This document shows, piece by piece, positions 8,944-17,418 of a stretch of 64,000 nucleotides of DNA; positions within the stretch are counted from its first letter, which is position 1; the number at the start of each line of letters is the position of its first letter. The DNA lies in NCBI GenBank assembly GCA_942492835.1, contig OW818645.1, positions 310,001-374,000 on the forward strand, read 5' to 3'. The notes beneath the pieces were generated by a model that saw only the letters and a program-made list of their open reading frames with translations, was not told the DNA's origin and did no database searches. This DNA comes from GWB2-37-7 sp942492835. GTDB lineage: Bacteria > Bacillota > Clostridia > Lutisporales > Lutisporaceae. A program made the position numbers and the translations under genes.

Positions 8944-9471
8944 CTATTGAAGAGCTGCTCTCACTTCATCCATATAATCTTTTCCGTTTACAACATACTT
9001 GTAATTGAACTTGTCAATTACAAGTACTTCTTTTCCGTCTACTATCTTACGGTAATAAATAACCTCATATTCAGATGATCCATCAGCTCCAGCATTCACT
9101 TCAATTTTACCTGGATCATATTTTTTGTTGATGACTGTCATGTAAGCCTTGTTAGCTTGAATGCCAACCTTTATATTTGAAGAATTAAACACATCAGTTG
9201 CCCATGCCACTTCAATTTTTATTTGTCCAGGCCTGCTCAATACCGCATACTGCGCATTATCAGCTCGGTTGTTAACAGTAAAAACCATGCTTCCAATCTG
9301 TCCAAAGGTAGGCATATCTACTTCACCTAATATGCCCGCTCCCTTGATTGTATCGGAAAGCTTTTCTATAGACGGAAGTTGTAAATCTGCCGAATCATCA
9401 ATAAGCATCATTTTTTCATTCTGATCTGATGCTCTGAGTTTATAATCTACGGTTTTGTTGGTTATCTTCAT
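8944..9471 (-). CDS. Major tail tube protein (P2 FII-like)
   Basis: 175 residues. The N-terminal NKTVDYKLRASDQNEKMMLIDDSADLQLPSIE and the glycine-rich IKGAGILGEVDMPTFGQIGSM stretch (around residues 40-70) match the FII-type tail tube of contractile tails. The end, KFNYKYVVNGKDYMDEVRAAL, is also typical. It follows the sheath gene with a 1-base overlap. Confidence 0.88.
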   Translation of the reverse strand: MKITNKTVDYKLRASDQNEKMMLIDDSADLQLPSIEKLSDTIKGAGILGEVDMPTFGQIGSMVFTVNNRADNAQYAVLSRPGQIKIEVAWATDVFNSSNIKVGIQANKAYMTVINKKYDPGKIEVNAGADGSSEYEVIYYRKIVDGKEVLVIDKFNYKYVVNGKDYMDEVRAALQ

Positions 9472-10904
9472 TAGTTTTCACCTCCAAAGATAGTTGCAAT
9501 TCCTGCTTTAGTGTACTGTACAACAAAAGTAAGACTCTTTGCAACAGGGGTAGTTGTTGTTGCTACATCAAATATAAAGTTGCCTTCCACTATACTACTA
9601 ATCGGGTTGCTCGTTTCAACAAAACTTATCTTACCATGCAGAAAATGACCATCTGCTATAAGGCTATTGAGCCATGTTTGGCTATCGTTGAGGATTGTAC
9701 CAACCGTACTCCTGTTAAGAGGACCGTCCACATCCGACATATACCTTTGCTGAAAACCGTTTGTGAGGTACATCATCATTCTTATAGATGCATCGAATAC
9801 ATTCTTAGGGTCTAACTCTGCCCCATACTCATAATTTGAGTTGTGCGGGCCCCATAATACCCAAATGCCACTTCTAAAATTAAGAGTTGTTATTCCTGCA
9901 GCATTTAATACATTTGCATCAACTTCATCAAAGTTAATATCTGTACCATCGGTAAGGATTGTACCAACTGCATCTACTTGCTTATTGCTTGGGCTTACAG
10001 AGGGGACGTTGTCATTATTGAAGTCAATTTGTTGCATTCTAACAACCATAAGTGTGGATATGTAAAACTCTTTGCCATCACTCTTTGCTTTTGGCCATCC
10101 AACTTTTACGTTTACATCAGTGTAACCATTTGTTTTCTTCCATGCTTTAGCTGTATCAATAGTTATTGTAGTTTCACTATCTAAGTCAGCAACAACCAAT
10201 GCATCCCAATGAGCGTTAATCTTGCTTGCTTTTTCTACCAAAGCCTCTTTTATAGCTACCTTTTGGCTCCATCCAGGAGCCGCTAAGATTGTTGGTATCA
10301 TATTGTAAGTTTGATATATTAGTTCAACAACTGATAAGCCGGTTCTTCCACTTGCAGTATTCCCGCCTACAATATCAGCATCTAGAACCCCTATAATATC
10401 CATTTTATCAAAGGTTGCAGCTGAGGGGGTCACTAATATCTTGCCTTCTAGTGCAGTAAGTTTTACTCTTCCATCAGTTGTGTATTCGGCTTTATAGTCC
10501 ACGCCTTTCTCTTTTGCAGCGATTACAATTGTATCAAGTATTGCAGGCTCATCAATATAGCCTATCCCGTTCGTTATTATAACATTTGCTGTTTTTTCTG
10601 TTACATGTACTGTAGGATCCATTACATTAATTAATATAATTGGCCCTATAGGTTGGATTCTATTTTTGAAATGTGCATATACCGCCTCGCAAAGTGTGAA
10701 TGTTTTCCAGTCGTCGCTGTAGCCGACTGCTGCCTTTGCCTGGTCAAAACTATTGACTAATATCGGTTTATTGATTGCCCCATCAAAGTTTGCAAGCTGT
10801 TGCACTGGAGCTGTTCCAAAATAAACAGGTAATGTTGCTACTCCCACAGGAGGCAGCGTATCTGTTGTAGGTACTTGTCTTCCAAAGACTCCATGTTCGT
10901 ACAT
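9471..10904 (-). CDS. Tail sheath protein (P2 FI-like)
   Basis: 477 residues. The beginning, YEHGVFGRQVPT, followed by VYFGTAPVQ, and the central LVVADLDSETT and C-terminal IVQYTKAG-type strands follow the P2 FI sheath layout. It forms the contractile outer tube. The C-terminal region YGAELDPKNVFDASIRMMMYLTNGF followed by RYMSDVDGPLNRSTVGTILND is the conserved sheath core that wires neighbouring subunits. Confidence 0.9.
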   Translation of the reverse strand: MYEHGVFGRQVPTTDTLPPVGVATLPVYFGTAPVQQLANFDGAINKPILVNSFDQAKAAVGYSDDWKTFTLCEAVYAHFKNRIQPIGPIILINVMDPTVHVTEKTANVIITNGIGYIDEPAILDTIVIAAKEKGVDYKAEYTTDGRVKLTALEGKILVTPSAATFDKMDIIGVLDADIVGGNTASGRTGLSVVELIYQTYNMIPTILAAPGWSQKVAIKEALVEKASKINAHWDALVVADLDSETTITIDTAKAWKKTNGYTDVNVKVGWPKAKSDGKEFYISTLMVVRMQQIDFNNDNVPSVSPSNKQVDAVGTILTDGTDINFDEVDANVLNAAGITTLNFRSGIWVLWGPHNSNYEYGAELDPKNVFDASIRMMMYLTNGFQQRYMSDVDGPLNRSTVGTILNDSQTWLNSLIADGHFLHGKISFVETSNPISSIVEGNFIFDVATTTTPVAKSLTFVVQYTKAGIATIFGGEN

Positions 10905-10919
10905 CTTGTCACGTCCTTT

Positions 10920-11468
10920 CTAAAAACCTAGGGTTTCTATGTTTAATAAGGGAGCTAATACTGCAGCTGTAGCTCTAAAGCTTACCCACCCAACCCAGTA
11001 GGGCATTGGTTGTTCTGTGTACATACCCCATTTAATTGGCTTATTTACTTCCGTCTTACCCTCTCCAATAATAGGGTTAGTTGATAATGCTTGTCTACAT
11101 AGGAAAAGCAGATTAATGAGGTCCTGATATCCTTTATTATTAGGTGTAAACTTCTCCCCAGGCTCGTATAACCCTGGATTATATACAATTGTACTAATAC
11201 GAATATTAAGACCAGCATCGTTTCCATCGTCATCGCCTTCATCAAATGTCACTATCATTGCAGGCAATGCCTTCTTAACACCATCGAGTAGCTGCTGGGG
11301 TACCTCTTGCAACTGATTAGGAGGGGGTAGCCAACCTATGAATACATTTGGATGCATCAATTCATATTTTGTAACGTCATCATCATGAGGCACCTGCAGT
11401 TTAATACGTGGTGCCACCTCAGAAATTAAAAAATCCCGAATTGCTTCGAGAATAACATTGTCTGTCAT
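10920..11468 (-). CDS. Phage tail-completion protein (182 aa)
   Basis: 182 residues between the gpZ-like protein and the sheath, the place usually taken by tail terminator or neck proteins. The pattern FIGWLPPPNQL (about residues 43-53), PAMIVTFDEGDD, and the C-terminal PYWVGWVSFRATA is seen in uncharacterised tail proteins of Clostridia prophages. Probable role: finishing the tail tube or joining tail to head. No catalytic motif is visible. Confidence 0.55.
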   Translation of the reverse strand: MTDNVILEAIRDFLISEVAPRIKLQVPHDDDVTKYELMHPNVFIGWLPPPNQLQEVPQQLLDGVKKALPAMIVTFDEGDDDGNDAGLNIRISTIVYNPGLYEPGEKFTPNNKGYQDLINLLFLCRQALSTNPIIGEGKTEVNKPIKWGMYTEQPMPYWVGWVSFRATAAVLAPLLNIETLGF

Positions 11469-11475
11469 GTTTATA

Positions 11476-12054
11476 TCACTTCACTTTTATTTTATTGAGT
11501 CTGTATTCTATTTCATGCTCAATACGCTCTACGAGTTTTTTCCCAGCCTCTTGCTGTATCGCTTGTTCCACTTTCTCATTGCTTATCATTTGCGGCACAG
11601 AAATAGTTCTTAACACTACCACAGGCTTACGTTCTTTGCCGACACGTTTATAAACATTAAGAGAATTTTTCATTTTTTGGACAAAAGCTTTTGGATCTGT
11701 ATTTATTGCTTTCATTCCACTGTTCTTTTTTATTTTTACTTTGACAGCTTTTCTGATACCTGGTTGCTTTGGTGTAAAGGGAAAATGTGACATCGAGAGA
11801 GTGTGTCCTCTCGATGTCAGACTAGCAGATAAATTGCTTTTGCTTGCCTTATTTTTCTTTATAGTACCTTTTACATCACTAGCTTTTATAGCGTATTCAG
11901 CAACTACAATTCTAGCAAGTTTAGTATTAACATAATCAACAGTTCTATTGATAGCCGAAGCAGCAGCTCCTGGCATTTGCTTTTCTAAAGATTTTAGGCC
12001 AATAGTTACTTGATTAATCTGCTTTGTATCAACAAATATATCACCTTTCGCCAT
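11476..12054 (-). CDS. Prophage minor tail protein Z (gpZ-like)
   Basis: 192 residues, strongly basic. The N-terminal QMPGAAASAINRTVDYVNTKLAR (around residues 27-50) and the SLTSRGHTLSMSHFPFTPKQPG segment match the minor tail protein Z family of lambda-type prophages. It belongs to the head-tail connector region and is placed right after the head-tail joining protein. Confidence 0.75.
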   Translation of the reverse strand: MAKGDIFVDTKQINQVTIGLKSLEKQMPGAAASAINRTVDYVNTKLARIVVAEYAIKASDVKGTIKKNKASKSNLSASLTSRGHTLSMSHFPFTPKQPGIRKAVKVKIKKNSGMKAINTDPKAFVQKMKNSLNVYKRVGKERKPVVVLRTISVPQMISNEKVEQAIQQEAGKKLVERIEHEIEYRLNKIKVK

Positions 12055-12055
12055 A

Positions 12056-12373
12056 CTACTCGCCTCTATTCTGACTAAGTATTATTTCATACATGCCAAG
12101 GTCTTCTCTAACATCAAATATGTACAACAGTTTGTTATCAAACCGCTGTGCATCTTTTGGCTTTGGCTTAGCTGCTCCAAATGCAGATACTTCAACAAAG
12201 TAAAGTAGTTCTCCCACAGATATCCCGTCATACTCTTTCTTACTACGTTCCATCAACCTGTCATTGTCAACAATTACATTTAAGATTCGACCGTCTATAG
12301 TGTGGGTATCTGCAAATTCATCAGAGTTTACGAAGGTTTTCAGGTCTTGATTTGAAAAATCCTTAAAGTTCAT
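12056..12373 (-). CDS. Head-tail joining protein (lambda FII-like attachment protein)
   Basis: 105 residues. The order HTIDGRILNVIVDNDRLMERSKKEYDGISVGELLYFVE resembles the lambda FII-type head attachment family. It lies between the capsid genes and gpZ, where the neck protein is expected. No enzyme motif is present. Confidence 0.6.
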   Translation of the reverse strand: MNFKDFSNQDLKTFVNSDEFADTHTIDGRILNVIVDNDRLMERSKKEYDGISVGELLYFVEVSAFGAAKPKPKDAQRFDNKLLYIFDVREDLGMYEIILSQNRGE

Positions 12374-12386
12374 AATTACACCTACT

Positions 12387-12818
12387 TTATTCTTGAGCTC
12401 CTGTTACAATTGCATCAGAAGGATTGAAGGTTCCAACTAATTTATTAGGGTCTTCAGTATCCTTATCTTCGTCGTCTTCAGTATCAGCTTCTGGTGATAG
12501 CTCCGCACAGCGATTACTGATTGCTTCAAATACACCCTTCCTTTTCTTATCTGCCATCTCTTCTTCCAGCATTTTCTTAAGCAATTCTACATCCTCAATT
12601 GTTGCAACATACTTGGCAACAGAAGCAACATTGCCTTCAGGAACAAGCTTTTCATCTTGGTTAGCTTGATTAGTTTTTTGTGCAGCAGTATATTCATATT
12701 CAGCTATTCCAGAGGCAACAAGACTGGCCTCCTCTTTATCAGAAAGGCCAGAAAATGGTTGCCCTATTTCATATGTCTTGTCGTTGAATCTTAGCTTTGT
12801 ATTTTTACCTTTAATCAC
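12387..12818 (-). CDS. Probable head-tail connector or capsid accessory protein (143 aa)
   Basis: 143 residues, very acidic in the C-terminal half (EADTEDDEDKDTED). The N-terminus (MIKGKNTKLRFNDKTYEIGQPFSGLSDKEEASLVASGIAEY) looks like the start of head fibre-like or gpF-region connector proteins. It is directly downstream of the major capsid gene. I do not recognise a named family. Confidence 0.45.
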   Translation of the reverse strand: MIKGKNTKLRFNDKTYEIGQPFSGLSDKEEASLVASGIAEYEYTAAQKTNQANQDEKLVPEGNVASVAKYVATIEDVELLKKMLEEEMADKKRKGVFEAISNRCAELSPEADTEDDEDKDTEDPNKLVGTFNPSDAIVTGAQE

Positions 12819-12833
12819 TTCGCTTCATCCTCC

Positions 12834-13886
12834 TTAGTAAACAACAGCGACATACCAGTCGTCTATGTCTTCAGGTACTGGCAATGGTCTTGAGCTGACC
12901 TTAACCATTTTAACTTCATTGTTTTTGTCGGCCCAAACTTTAGGTACTCTCTCACCTTCAATAGTAACAAAGTCTTCACTTTCGTCCATTTGTGTAATAG
13001 CTCCATACATTCTTTTTGCCATACCTACTCTTGCAAGAAGAACAGTTTTTTCAGGCATCATCGGTTGTTCTACACCAGCATCATCGATGAACCATTCATC
13101 GTAGCTATAAATTTCAAGGCCAAGTGAAGTTATTTTACCAACAAATGTGACCGCATCATCTTGAATTACTGGAGTAATATCCCCTACTTTGATATTTTTC
13201 TTATCAAATAATTCTTGAATTTTAGCATTTTCAATGAATTTGTCAACTACATCAGATGCCATAATGCAAACATTTGGAGCTCTTCCACTAGATTTGATGA
13301 CTGCGAGTCTCCATCTTTTCAAATCTGCATATATCGTTGCTGTTGCTTGATCCCATTTTGCATCCGCAAGAAGAGTTTCTTTATTTGTAAGATTGTAGTC
13401 AACTTCCTGCTCTATGTACTCATCAGAGGTTTCATCGATAATGCCCTTCATTGTAACCTTACCATTGATGAGCACTTCACGACACATCCATTCCTCTCTG
13501 CGAGTGATCATTTCATCAAGCTCAGAAAGGTCTTTGCCTAACATTTGGCCAGCTCTTTCTTCAGGTGTGGTTCTGCTGTAAACATTTTCGCCCATGGCTC
13601 TGGATGAAATATCATCCTTAGTCAAGACTCTTTGAGGAGCTATTCTTGGAATTTTATAATTTCTAGTTGAGAAACCTTGTCTGCTCATTGTAACTCCGCC
13701 AACTCTTGGAGCTACAAAAGGTGCCATTTTTCTTTTACCCTTTTTGAAATCAACATCGACACTCTCAGTTACCTGAGTATCCACGAAACTAAAAAAAGTA
13801 TCTCTGAAGAAAGTTCTTACTGGCTTCATTTTTTCAATAGCAGCCATCATGGTTCTAGTTTGATAGATTTCTATTACATTTGCCAT
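12834..13886 (-). CDS. Major capsid protein (lambda gpE family)
   Basis: 350 residues. Hallmarks of the lambda gpE capsid family are VDVDFKKGKRKMAPFVAPRVGG, PRIAPQRVLTKDDIS near residue 85, and the motif MYGAITQMDESEDF before the C-terminal VKVSSRPLPVPEDIDDWYVAVVY. It forms the icosahedral shell and follows the gpD-like decoration gene, as in lambda. Confidence 0.92.
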   Translation of the reverse strand: MANVIEIYQTRTMMAAIEKMKPVRTFFRDTFFSFVDTQVTESVDVDFKKGKRKMAPFVAPRVGGVTMSRQGFSTRNYKIPRIAPQRVLTKDDISSRAMGENVYSRTTPEERAGQMLGKDLSELDEMITRREEWMCREVLINGKVTMKGIIDETSDEYIEQEVDYNLTNKETLLADAKWDQATATIYADLKRWRLAVIKSSGRAPNVCIMASDVVDKFIENAKIQELFDKKNIKVGDITPVIQDDAVTFVGKITSLGLEIYSYDEWFIDDAGVEQPMMPEKTVLLARVGMAKRMYGAITQMDESEDFVTIEGERVPKVWADKNNEVKMVKVSSRPLPVPEDIDDWYVAVVY

Positions 13887-13905
13887 TTAATTCATCCTCC
13901 AATCT

Positions 13906-14277
13906 TTAATATGCTATGTTGTCTTTTAAGAATATGCCATATTGTCTCAAGCTGTCTTCATGGTCAGCTGCTGTATTAACAGCCGCGAAGATAAGTGCTT
14001 CACGATTAAATAATCCCGATTGATAACATTGTGCTACAACATCAGCTGTTGTGTCGGTGTCATCTGCAAGGATGAATTTTGCATCGTTGGATCCATCGAT
14101 AGCTGCCTTGTCTACAAGTAAACCTTTTCCACTAGCGGTGATTATACCAAGTACACTACCTCTTTTAAGTACGCCTTGTCCTGCTAAAATTGTAATTCCC
14201 TTAACTTGAACAGGCACATTTTCTCCAGCGATAAGATTATCTGGAGCGTAAGTTCCGATTTCGCTATACAATTCCAT
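13906..14277 (-). CDS. Head decoration protein (lambda gpD-like)
   Basis: 123 residues with the gpD fold signature: VKGITILAGQGVLKRGSVLGII at about residues 26-47 and the ALIFAAVNTAADHEDSLR end. It stabilises the capsid surface. The 1-base overlap with the protease gene and the order protease-D-E are those of lambda. Confidence 0.85.
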   Translation of the reverse strand: MELYSEIGTYAPDNLIAGENVPVQVKGITILAGQGVLKRGSVLGIITASGKGLLVDKAAIDGSNDAKFILADDTDTTADVVAQCYQSGLFNREALIFAAVNTAADHEDSLRQYGIFLKDNIAY

Positions 14278-15491
14278 TATTTGTTCCTCCTTTTATCTCC
14301 GCCAACAACAATCGTATTAACTGCTTTGTTGGTGGCTTCTTTCTTTTCTTCTTCAGTTTTCTGTGTTACTGGAGCAGCTGGCACATCAGCAGCTCCAGAT
14401 CCTTTAGCATCTTCTTCGAGATTAGCTAAAAATGTCTTTCCTTTACCGTCATCTGACTGCATTGCCTGGAATGCTAAGCTCTTTGCATCCATAGGCTCTT
14501 CGAATTTTGCTTTGTTAACAAGTTCTGGAGCTATATTCTTAGCAATTTTTTCAATGTCTTGGATTCTAGCCCTCTCATTTTTTACTGCTTCGGCGACAGC
14601 TGCATCAACAGCTATTTTTTCTGATTGGTTTACTAAATCAGGGTATGCCTTTTTCAGGTCTTCAATATTTTTAATTTCCATATCGACCGTATCCTCCTTT
14701 TCATTTTTTGTTTGACTTGTAGTGGGTAGGTTATTTTCAAGGATATTATTAACCAGTGTTTCCACTTGGCTATTGTCCTTGAAAATGTTAAGGATTTTAT
14801 CCAAAAAAGAAAATGAATTAGATAGTTTATTCTCCAACTCATTCTTTATATTTGGTCTAGTCTTAATATTTGTTAGGTCATGGCTTAAACCATTAACTAT
14901 CAAAAGGTTCCCATTCAATACAGGCTTTTGACTTTTGTTTGATGGCGTTGTATCAAGTTTATCCGCAAAACCTTCTCTGACCGCATCCTCTCCAGTCATC
15001 CATGTTTCCGAATCCATTAATTCGGATATTACGTTTTTGTCTTTGCCAGTTTTAGCAGCATAAGCACTAACAATTCCATCTTTAATAACGCCTAATACTT
15101 CAACCATCTTAGAAAAGTCTTTAGCTTCACCACTTGTTGATGCGGCTGGATTATGAATCATTATGAAATCTGGAGCGTGGATGATAATTTCATCCGCTGC
15201 CATCGCAATTACGGAAGCAGCTGAGGCTGCAAGTCCTTCTATCCTTGCTGTTACATGTGCCTTATGATCCTTTAACATGGCATAAATTGCATGGCCAGTA
15301 AAAACATCTCCTCCGCCTGAGTTGATTTTTACAGTTAGATTCGAGATATCTCCAAGATCTTTAAGTGCTTTAGCAAATTTCTTTGATGATACCGAGTCTC
15401 CAAACCACGACTCTCCGATATCACCATAAATAGTTAATTCGCCTTCTGATTCGGATATATTTTTAAAATTCCAGAACTCATGTGCTACCAT
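14277..15491 (-). CDS. Head maturation protease (ClpP/S14-type) with C-terminal scaffold
   Basis: 404 residues from the ATG at 15489-15491; AAGGAG lies 12 bases upstream, while an alternative TTG three codons earlier is too close to it. The N-terminal 200 residues are a ClpP fold, with the catalytic Ser in GLAASAASVIAMA and His in MIHNPAAS. The last 150 residues are coiled and Glu/Lys/Ala-rich, like the built-in scaffold of lambda C/Nu3. It processes the head precursor. It follows the portal gene, as in lambda. Confidence 0.88.
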   Translation of the reverse strand: MVAHEFWNFKNISESEGELTIYGDIGESWFGDSVSSKKFAKALKDLGDISNLTVKINSGGGDVFTGHAIYAMLKDHKAHVTARIEGLAASAASVIAMAADEIIIHAPDFIMIHNPAASTSGEAKDFSKMVEVLGVIKDGIVSAYAAKTGKDKNVISELMDSETWMTGEDAVREGFADKLDTTPSNKSQKPVLNGNLLIVNGLSHDLTNIKTRPNIKNELENKLSNSFSFLDKILNIFKDNSQVETLVNNILENNLPTTSQTKNEKEDTVDMEIKNIEDLKKAYPDLVNQSEKIAVDAAVAEAVKNERARIQDIEKIAKNIAPELVNKAKFEEPMDAKSLAFQAMQSDDGKGKTFLANLEEDAKGSGAADVPAAPVTQKTEEEKKEATNKAVNTIVVGGDKRRNK

Positions 15492-15510
15492 TACTATCAA
15501 TCACTCCTTT

Positions 15511-17133
15511 TTATCCAGTCTGCTCTTTTGTACTCTGTGTACTCTGTGTACTCTGTGCTTGCCGCAATAACTCATTTTCTCTTTGCACCTGGGCAATGTT
15601 CTTATCCCAATTTCCTCCGGTTAATCCAATTGTCTCTTCTTCTCGAGTAGAAAATCCTTGCTCAACTCTTTTTGTAGCTGCATCAACCTCTTTTGTTGGG
15701 TCAATCTGTCCTGGTGCTGGACCATTCCAATCAGCTTTACTCCATGCTTTTCTTATGGATGGGTCATTAAAGAATCCTGGAGCTTGTACTCTTCCTCTTG
15801 CGACTGCTTCAGCCAACCAAAGTTCATATATTGGTTGGCAAAAGTCATTTGCAAACCAGGTGCGACGCATTCTGAACGACTTCCATGCTTCCAGTAACGC
15901 TGCTCTGGAAGCAGAGTAGCTGGCCATAAAAGATTTTGTGAGTAATTCGGATGGAATTTCAAGCGCTGCCCCCATTAATTTTGTCATTGCTGTAACAAAT
16001 GTGTCAAATCCACTGCTTGGTCTTTTAGGGTCTGCAAATACTACATCTTCATTTGGCCCTAAAACATTTATACTTCCCGAACCCAATTCATAATCATTGG
16101 GATCAGAAGATACTTGCTCCTCTTCAAGTATAGAATCAGCAAATGGATTCTCATTTTTGGGACCCTCAACTTTAATAAAAGCAGTAAAAAATGACTGCAC
16201 TACTGCAGCCATCAATTCAGCTTCTGTATATCTACTTATCTGTTTTAATACTTCAACCACTGGCGCAAGATAAGGAACCCCACGATATTGTTCACATCTC
16301 TCAGACTCCATAAGATGTAGAATGTTAGGCTGTCCAGTCCTCTTGCCATATGCCTCAACTCTCTGCCATTTTTTAAGTTCGCCATTAGTCAGTGAACTAT
16401 TAGGGTACTGGTTGCAAATATGATATGCAACGATTGCTCCGTCACTGTCAATTTCCACACCATTATATATTCTGTTCCCTGCTTCAGTTTTTCCGAATAA
16501 GCCATATGAGTTAACATTGTTTGGATTGCTTACTCTATCTGCCTCAATTAGGTGTAATCTCAGACCATATGGCATCCATAGTGTTGGTTCTGAATGTTTT
16601 ATTATTCCAATTCCATCACCATTTAAAAGCCAAGATATTAAAGCCAATTGCTGAAGTTCATAGAAATTGTTCAACCTTTGAGCATCACACCAAAAGGATT
16701 CAGCCCATAGCTCAAATTCTCTTTCGGTATTTATTTCCCATTCATCAGCTTGCTCCTTGGTGATGCCTAAAAACTTATAATCAATTCTACCTTTTAGTTT
16801 AAGTCCAGCACCAATAACATTTGTACGTTGTGTTTTAATTGCCGACGTAGCCAGGGGGGCCGACATATATAAATCACGGGACCTTTGACGCAAGATGTCA
16901 AGATTCTGATCAATGTCTTCCTGTGGAGTTTTACTATTTGCATTCCAGCCTTTCGTTGACTTCTTAGTCCTACTAGCTCCACTTTCAGAGTAACCAGAAT
17001 TAGTAAAAGTTTTCACGATCTGCGCCTGAGCTTTCGCCATTCCAATTCTTACCCTAGACTCTTCAATATTAGCCTTAGCGGCAAGTTCCCTTGCTTTCGA
17101 TTCTGCAATATTTGCCTTTTCTATAGGGTCCAA
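15511..17133 (-). CDS. Portal protein (lambda gpB family)
   Basis: 540 residues. Lambda-type portal signatures include LRQRSRDLYMSAPLATSAI (about residues 78-97), ALISWLLNGDGIGI, and the motif MAAVVQSFFTAFIK. It forms the twelve-subunit ring through which DNA enters the head. The 3' end carries three tandem copies of a 9-base unit (15531-15557), encoding repeated Gln-Ser-Thr. Confidence 0.9.
   Translation of the reverse strand: MDPIEKANIAESKARELAAKANIEESRVRIGMAKAQAQIVKTFTNSGYSESGASRTKKSTKGWNANSKTPQEDIDQNLDILRQRSRDLYMSAPLATSAIKTQRTNVIGAGLKLKGRIDYKFLGITKEQADEWEINTEREFELWAESFWCDAQRLNNFYELQQLALISWLLNGDGIGIIKHSEPTLWMPYGLRLHLIEADRVSNPNNVNSYGLFGKTEAGNRIYNGVEIDSDGAIVAYHICNQYPNSSLTNGELKKWQRVEAYGKRTGQPNILHLMESERCEQYRGVPYLAPVVEVLKQISRYTEAELMAAVVQSFFTAFIKVEGPKNENPFADSILEEEQVSSDPNDYELGSGSINVLGPNEDVVFADPKRPSSGFDTFVTAMTKLMGAALEIPSELLTKSFMASYSASRAALLEAWKSFRMRRTWFANDFCQPIYELWLAEAVARGRVQAPGFFNDPSIRKAWSKADWNGPAPGQIDPTKEVDAATKRVEQGFSTREEETIGLTGGNWDKNIAQVQRENELLRQAQSTQSTQSTKEQTG
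15531..15557. repeat. Three tandem copies of a 9-base unit in the portal gene 3' end
   Basis: TACTCTGTG is repeated three times exactly on the plus strand. In the portal frame it gives a repeated Gln-Ser-Thr. The reading frame is kept for any copy number, so length variation would be tolerated at this disordered tail. Confidence 0.85.
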
Positions 17134-17146
17134 TTATTTCACCTCT

Positions 17147-17398
17147 TTATAAGTCCCTTGGAATTATTCTGTAAGATCTACGTAATCCTTTACCATTGCA
17201 ATTTATTTGTGATTGCAGCTCTTGGCACTTGTTTTCAAGCTGCGTAATAGTATCTCTTATCTCTTTCAAATCAGCTCTACGTAATCTTCTACTGCCAATA
17301 CTGTATTCTTGACCTGCAAGTACTGCTTCTTCAGCTGCTAAATATAAATCTAATCGTCTTTTCGCACTATCAAGCCTTGCTTTTAAATCAACACTCAT
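17147..17398 (-). CDS. gpW-like head-tail joining protein
   Basis: 83 residues. A helix with AAEEAVLAGQEYSIGSRRLRRADLKEIRDTI resembles lambda gpW in length, charge and position between the large terminase and the portal. gpW closes the filled head for tail attachment. Confidence 0.7.
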   Translation of the reverse strand: MSVDLKARLDSAKRRLDLYLAAEEAVLAGQEYSIGSRRLRRADLKEIRDTITQLENKCQELQSQINCNGKGLRRSYRIIPRDL

Positions 17399-17418
17399 GA
17401 GCTTTCCCTCCCCAAATA

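Noticed and set aside
15531..15557. CRISPR-like repeat
   Set aside because: Three direct copies of a 9-base unit without spacers, inside a coding frame. No CRISPR array was seen in the window.
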